Below, one piece after another: positions 5,853 to 8,452 of a DNA stretch of 8,452 nt. The notes beneath the pieces are model-generated. The model made no database searches. It was not told the DNA's origin and was given only the letters and a program-made list of their open reading frames with translations. The DNA comes from Azonexus sp. (GTDB lineage: Bacteria; Pseudomonadota; Gammaproteobacteria; Burkholderiales; Rhodocyclaceae): assembly GCA_031285115.1 (NCBI GenBank), contig JAITWU010000078.1:1-8452 (forward strand), in the 5' to 3' direction. Every line of letters begins with the position of its first letter. Position 1 is the first letter of the stretch. Made by a program: the position numbers and the translations under genes.

Positions 5853-6989
5853 TCAGCCCGGCATCCGCCGCTTTGCGACATGCCCGGCCAGGGCGGCGAG
5901 GACTGCGGCGGTTGCCCAGTACGGCAGCCAGGCCGGACTGATGCCCGAGGCCATCAACGCGCCGCCCGCGAACGTTCCTATCGCACCGCCAAGGTAGTTG
6001 CACGAACTGTTGAGCGCGACCGCCGCCGCGCCGTGCTCAGGCTCCTGCGCGAGCAGCATGTGCTGCTGCGGCGCCAGCGATGACCATCCCATCGCGCCCC
6101 AGGTGAGCAGCGGCAGGAAACCGGCCACGCCCAACGGCGCGAGCGTTGGGAGCGCCGCCAGCGCCAGGCTCAACGCCACCAAAATTACGCCGAGCAACGC
6201 TGCCGGGCGTTTGCTCCGGTCAATCAACGGGCCGATCAAAAAGCTTCCGGCGAGGCCGCCTATGCCCCAGGCCCACAGGTAGTACTTCACGTCCGTGACG
6301 CCCGCCAGCGTATGCAGCGCCGGAGCCAGATAGGTGTAAAGCCCGAGGCTTCCGACCGCCGTCATGAAAGTGATGCCGACCGTGACGGCGACTTTGCCGT
6401 GCGTGAGCACGGCCAGCCTTTCGCGCAGCGACGGTGGCCGCCGCAGCGCAATCGACGGCAAACGCGCTGCGACGCCAACGAGCGCGATGCAGCCGATCAA
6501 GGTGACCAGGCCGAGCGTGCCGCGCCAGCCGATCCAGTCGTTGACCCACAACCCGACGGGCACGCCGACCACGGTTCCGGCGCTCATGCCGCCGAGCACC
6601 ATGCCAAGCGCCCGGCCCTTGCGCTGTTCGGGCACGAGCGCGGCGGCAGTCGCTGCCGCCACCGGCGAAAACAGACCGGCGCCGAATCCGGCCAGGGCAC
6701 GCGCCGCGAGCAGAAGCGGAAAATTGACGGCGACCACGCTGGCCGCATTGGCGACGCTGAAGACCGCCAGCGCGATCGTCAGAACGGTACGCACCGGCTT
6801 GCCGCCGACCAGCGTCGAGAGTACGGGCGCTGAAATCGCATAGGACAGCGTAAATACCGCGACGCACTGCCCGGCCTGCGCCTGTGTGACTGAAAACGAA
6901 TGCGCGATGCCCGGCAGCAATCCCGCAACGACATAGGCATCGACCCCGAGGGCAAACATGCCGAGGGTCAAAAGGAAAACACGATTCAT
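5853..6989 (-). CDS. MFS transporter, DHA1/AraJ-like efflux permease
   Basis: Predicted 12-helix inner-membrane secondary transporter of 378 residues, slightly short but normal for the DHA1 branch of the major facilitator superfamily. It starts directly with helix 1 (RVFLLTLGMFALGVDAYVVA), followed by GLLPGIAHSFSVTQAQAG, the pattern of AraJ/YdhP-like drug or sugar efflux permeases. The region ALAGFGAGLFSPVAAATAAA and the glycine-rich GMVLGGMSAGTVVGVPVG represent helices 4 and 5, with an antiporter motif C-like signature. LRRPPSLRERLAVL is the cytoplasmic loop between the two six-helix halves. The substrate cannot be inferred. ATG 6989 is preferred because it places helix 1 at the N-terminus. 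An upstream start at 7052 would cover the promoter and add a 21-residue tail. No clear Shine-Dalgarno precedes ATG 6989. A promoter lies about 40 bases upstream. Confidence 0.94.
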   Translation of the reverse strand: MNRVFLLTLGMFALGVDAYVVAGLLPGIAHSFSVTQAQAGQCVAVFTLSYAISAPVLSTLVGGKPVRTVLTIALAVFSVANAASVVAVNFPLLLAARALAGFGAGLFSPVAAATAAALVPEQRKGRALGMVLGGMSAGTVVGVPVGLWVNDWIGWRGTLGLVTLIGCIALVGVAARLPSIALRRPPSLRERLAVLTHGKVAVTVGITFMTAVGSLGLYTYLAPALHTLAGVTDVKYYLWAWGIGGLAGSFLIGPLIDRSKRPAALLGVILVALSLALAALPTLAPLGVAGFLPLLTWGAMGWSSLAPQQHMLLAQEPEHGAAAVALNSSCNYLGGAIGTFAGGALMASGISPAWLPYWATAAVLAALAGHVAKRRMPG

Positions 6990-7028
6990 CGGGAACAACA
7001 AATTAGCCAGGCGATACCGCAATGTGTA

Positions 7029-7056
7029 ATTATAACTCAGCGCAACACCCACTCAA
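7029..7056 (-). promoter_or_regulatory. Probable sigma-70 promoter of the MFS transporter gene
   Basis: Read on the minus strand, TTGAGT (7056-7051) is followed after 16 bases by a perfect TATAAT (7034-7029). Transcription would begin near 7022 and give a leader of about 33 bases before ATG 6989. It lies downstream of the ATPase gene, so the transporter can be expressed on its own. Confidence 0.6.
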
Positions 7057-7073
7057 CGCAGAAATTTGCAACT

Positions 7074-7095
7074 GCGTCATCCCGCCTGACGCGGG
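7074..7095. repeat. Overlapping hairpins just after the ATPase stop codon
   Basis: Two mutually exclusive palindromes overlap. GCGTCA (7074-7079) pairs with TGACGC (7087-7092), and CCCGC (7081-7085) pairs with GCGGG (7091-7095). The sequence resembles a degraded copy of the common intergenic GTCATCCCGC...GCGGG repeat. It lies about 10 bases after the ATPase stop on the minus strand and might weakly end or protect that transcript, but no T-run follows. Confidence 0.4.
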
Positions 7096-7104
7096 CTGCG
7101 GCAT

Positions 7105-8452
7105 CTACCCGCTGCTCATCCTGCGTTTCAACCCCGGAACCGACCGGATCACCCATTTCTCCATTTCGACAATCAGGAAAAAGAATATTCCCCCGCCGAA
7201 CAGGACGCCCCATACCGTCAGCGGTAAATTATCCGTAGCGAAAACGGCGTGGAAGGGCAGGGTGTAGGTGAATAAGAGTTGCAGCACGATCACGGCGCTG
7301 ACGCCGTACCAGAGATACGGGTTATCCCGATGGGCGGAAAGTGAGAGCGATGAGTCGAGCAAATAGCGGCTGTTGAAGAGGTAAAACACCTGCCCGAGCG
7401 TGATGGCGTTCACGGCGGCGGTGCGGGCGAGCGATTCGGAGGCGCCTTGCGATGTCATCCAGAAGAAAACGATCAGGGTGTAAATGACCAGCGCCGCGCC
7501 GATAAAGACGATGCGCCAGACGCCGAAGAGGCTCAGGATGGGGCTGTCGATGGGGCGCGGCGGGCGGCGCATGACGTCGCTTTCGTGCGGCTCGAAGGAG
7601 ACGACGAGGCCGAGGGCGACGGATGTCACCATATTGACCCACAACACCTGCGGCGCGGTAATCGGCAGGGTGAAGCCGAAAATGATGGCGATGGCGATTA
7701 CCGCGCCCTGGGCAATATTGGTCGGCAGCATGAAGAGCATGGCTTTTTCGATATTGTTGCGGACGGTGCGGCCTTCTTTGACGGCGGCGGTGATGGAGGC
7801 GAAATTGTCGTCGGCGAGAATCATGCCCGCTGCTTCCTTGGTCACTTCCGTACCCTTGATGCCCATCGCCACGCCGATGTCGGCTTTTTTGAGGGCCGGG
7901 GCGTCGTTGACCCCGTCGCCGGTCATGGCGACGATCTGGCCGTTGGCTTGAATGGCTTTGACCAGCCGCAGCTTGTGTTCCGGGCTGGCGCGGGCGAAGA
8001 CGTCGACATCGCGCACGCATTCCTGCAATTCGGCGCTGTTCATGGCTTCGATTTCGGCCCCGGTGACGGCGGTTTTGCCGTCGCCGATGTCGAGCATTCC
8101 GGCAATCGCCGCCGCCGTGATTTTGTGGTCGCCGGTAATCATGGTGACGCGGATGCCGCCAGCGTGACATTCGCGGACGGCGGCGATGGCTTCCTGACGC
8201 GGCGGGTCCATCAGGCCGACCAGGCCGAGGAGGATGAGATTGTGCGGTAAATCTTCGGGCTTCAGGCCGTTGGCGGCCTGTTTTGCCGATTCCTCAGAAG
8301 CCGTCGCGTAGACGTCGTGCGTTACAGCCTGCCCGGCGCGATCATCCCTCTCCCCTTGCGGGGTGAGGGCGGGGTTTCGCAAAGCACTGCTTTGCGCCGC
8401 CCGAACGGGTGAGCCATGCAGGGCGAACCCTCCAGGGAAAGAGGGAGAGGGG
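7105..8452 (-). CDS. P2-type cation-transporting ATPase, C-terminal part (runs off the window)
   Basis: C-terminal part of a P-type ATPase that couples ATP hydrolysis to cation transport in the inner membrane. Seen in order: LLGLVGLMDPPRQEA, VTMITGDHKITA, the hinge motif AMTGDGVNDAPALKKADIG (about 7890-7930), then six C-terminal membrane helices (M5-M10), ending in FLIVEMEKWV and a short basic tail. The DKTGT phosphorylation site, the actuator domain and M1-M4 are absent and must lie beyond the right edge, if present. Against SERCA, the M5 ligand Glu771 aligns with Gln (codon 7708-7710) and the M6 ligand Asp800 aligns with Ser (7621-7623), while Asn768 and Asn796 are kept. Classical calcium binding is therefore doubtful. 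From about 8345 rightward the frame is still open but encodes palindromic-element sequence. If the gene is broken there, translation could begin at TTG 8382 and yield an inactive fragment. Confidence 0.9.
   Translation of the reverse strand, partial: PSPSFPGGFALHGSPVRAAQSSALRNPALTPQGERDDRAGQAVTHDVYATASEESAKQAANGLKPEDLPHNLILLGLVGLMDPPRQEAIAAVRECHAGGIRVTMITGDHKITAAAIAGMLDIGDGKTAVTGAEIEAMNSAELQECVRDVDVFARASPEHKLRLVKAIQANGQIVAMTGDGVNDAPALKKADIGVAMGIKGTEVTKEAAGMILADDNFASITAAVKEGRTVRNNIEKAMLFMLPTNIAQGAVIAIAIIFGFTLPITAPQVLWVNMVTSVALGLVVSFEPHESDVMRRPPRPIDSPILSLFGVWRIVFIGAALVIYTLIVFFWMTSQGASESLARTAAVNAITLGQVFYLFNSRYLLDSSLSLSAHRDNPYLWYGVSAVIVLQLLFTYTLPFHAVFATDNLPLTVWGVLFGGGIFFFLIVEMEKWVIRSVPGLKRRMSSG
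8346..8452. repeat. Palindromic element 3 at the right edge, within the ATPase frame
   Basis: The left arm is a hairpin, CCCTCTCCCC (8346-8355), TTGC loop, GGGGTGAGGG (8360-8369). The right arm ends in GGGAGAGGGG (8443-8452), inverse to the left end. Inside, GGGTTTCGC (8372-8380) is matched by the near-inverse GCGAACCC (8423-8430). Between these are a perfect 7-bp hairpin GCAAAGC-ACT-GCTTTGC (8379-8395) and CCCG-AA-CGGG. The plan and terminal sequence match element 1. The element may continue beyond the window. Confidence 0.72.

Noticed and set aside
6220..6867. 215-codon minus-strand frame overlapping the MFS gene
   Set aside because: It is a frame-shifted shadow rich in Arg and Gly without membrane helices, while the overlapping frame encodes a complete 12-helix transporter.
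7447..8250. 267-codon plus-strand frame opposite the ATPase gene
   Set aside because: Asp/Gly/His-rich composition typical of a reverse-complement shadow. The ATPase motifs on the other strand are unambiguous.
4286..8452. CRISPR array or phage attachment sites from the repeats
   Set aside because: The repeats are inverted and palindromic, not regularly spaced direct repeats. There are no cas genes, integrase or tRNA genes nearby.

Overview
The window looks like a stretch of GC-rich proteobacterial chromosome, probably a betaproteobacterium. The reasons are a QseBC-like two-component pair, a close relative of E. coli RlhA/YdcP, and intergenic palindromes of the CCCCTCTCCC...GGGAGAGGGG type that are common in such genomes. 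The genus cannot be read from the sequence. There are no RNA genes, CRISPR arrays, transposases or plasmid or phage functions.

Layout, left to right. Positions 193-2419 (+) hold a two-component system: an OmpR/QseB-type response regulator, a 110-bp palindromic element in the intergenic gap, then a QseC-type sensor kinase. The kinase gene meets rlhA tail to tail with a 29-bp overlap. rlhA (2391-4283, minus) encodes a peptidase-U32-family 23S rRNA hydroxylase. Upstream of it on the same strand lies a methyltransferase gene (4521-5360, minus), and a 142-bp nested-palindrome element sits between the two. A small unknown gene with a good ribosome binding site (5470-5748, plus) diverges from the methyltransferase gene and ends at a clear intrinsic terminator. 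Further right, on the minus strand, are a 378-residue MFS drug-efflux-type transporter (5853-6989) with a recognisable promoter, and the C-terminal part of a P2-type cation ATPase (7105 to the window edge). The ATPase reading frame runs without a stop into a third palindromic element at the edge.

Functionally this is ordinary chromosome: signal transduction, rRNA modification and membrane transport. The unusual layer is the three non-coding palindromic elements. Each lies at the 5' boundary of a gene or inside one: before the kinase, before rlhA, and in the ATPase frame. All share a plan of inverted arms that themselves contain small hairpins. The rlhA case is the most informative. The element is flanked by AAAA on both sides, and removing it with one AAAA copy restores an in-frame ATG with a ribosome binding site 28 bp after the methyltransferase stop. 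This suggests the insertion removed the original rlhA start and that the element now supplies a new Shine-Dalgarno sequence for a TTG start.
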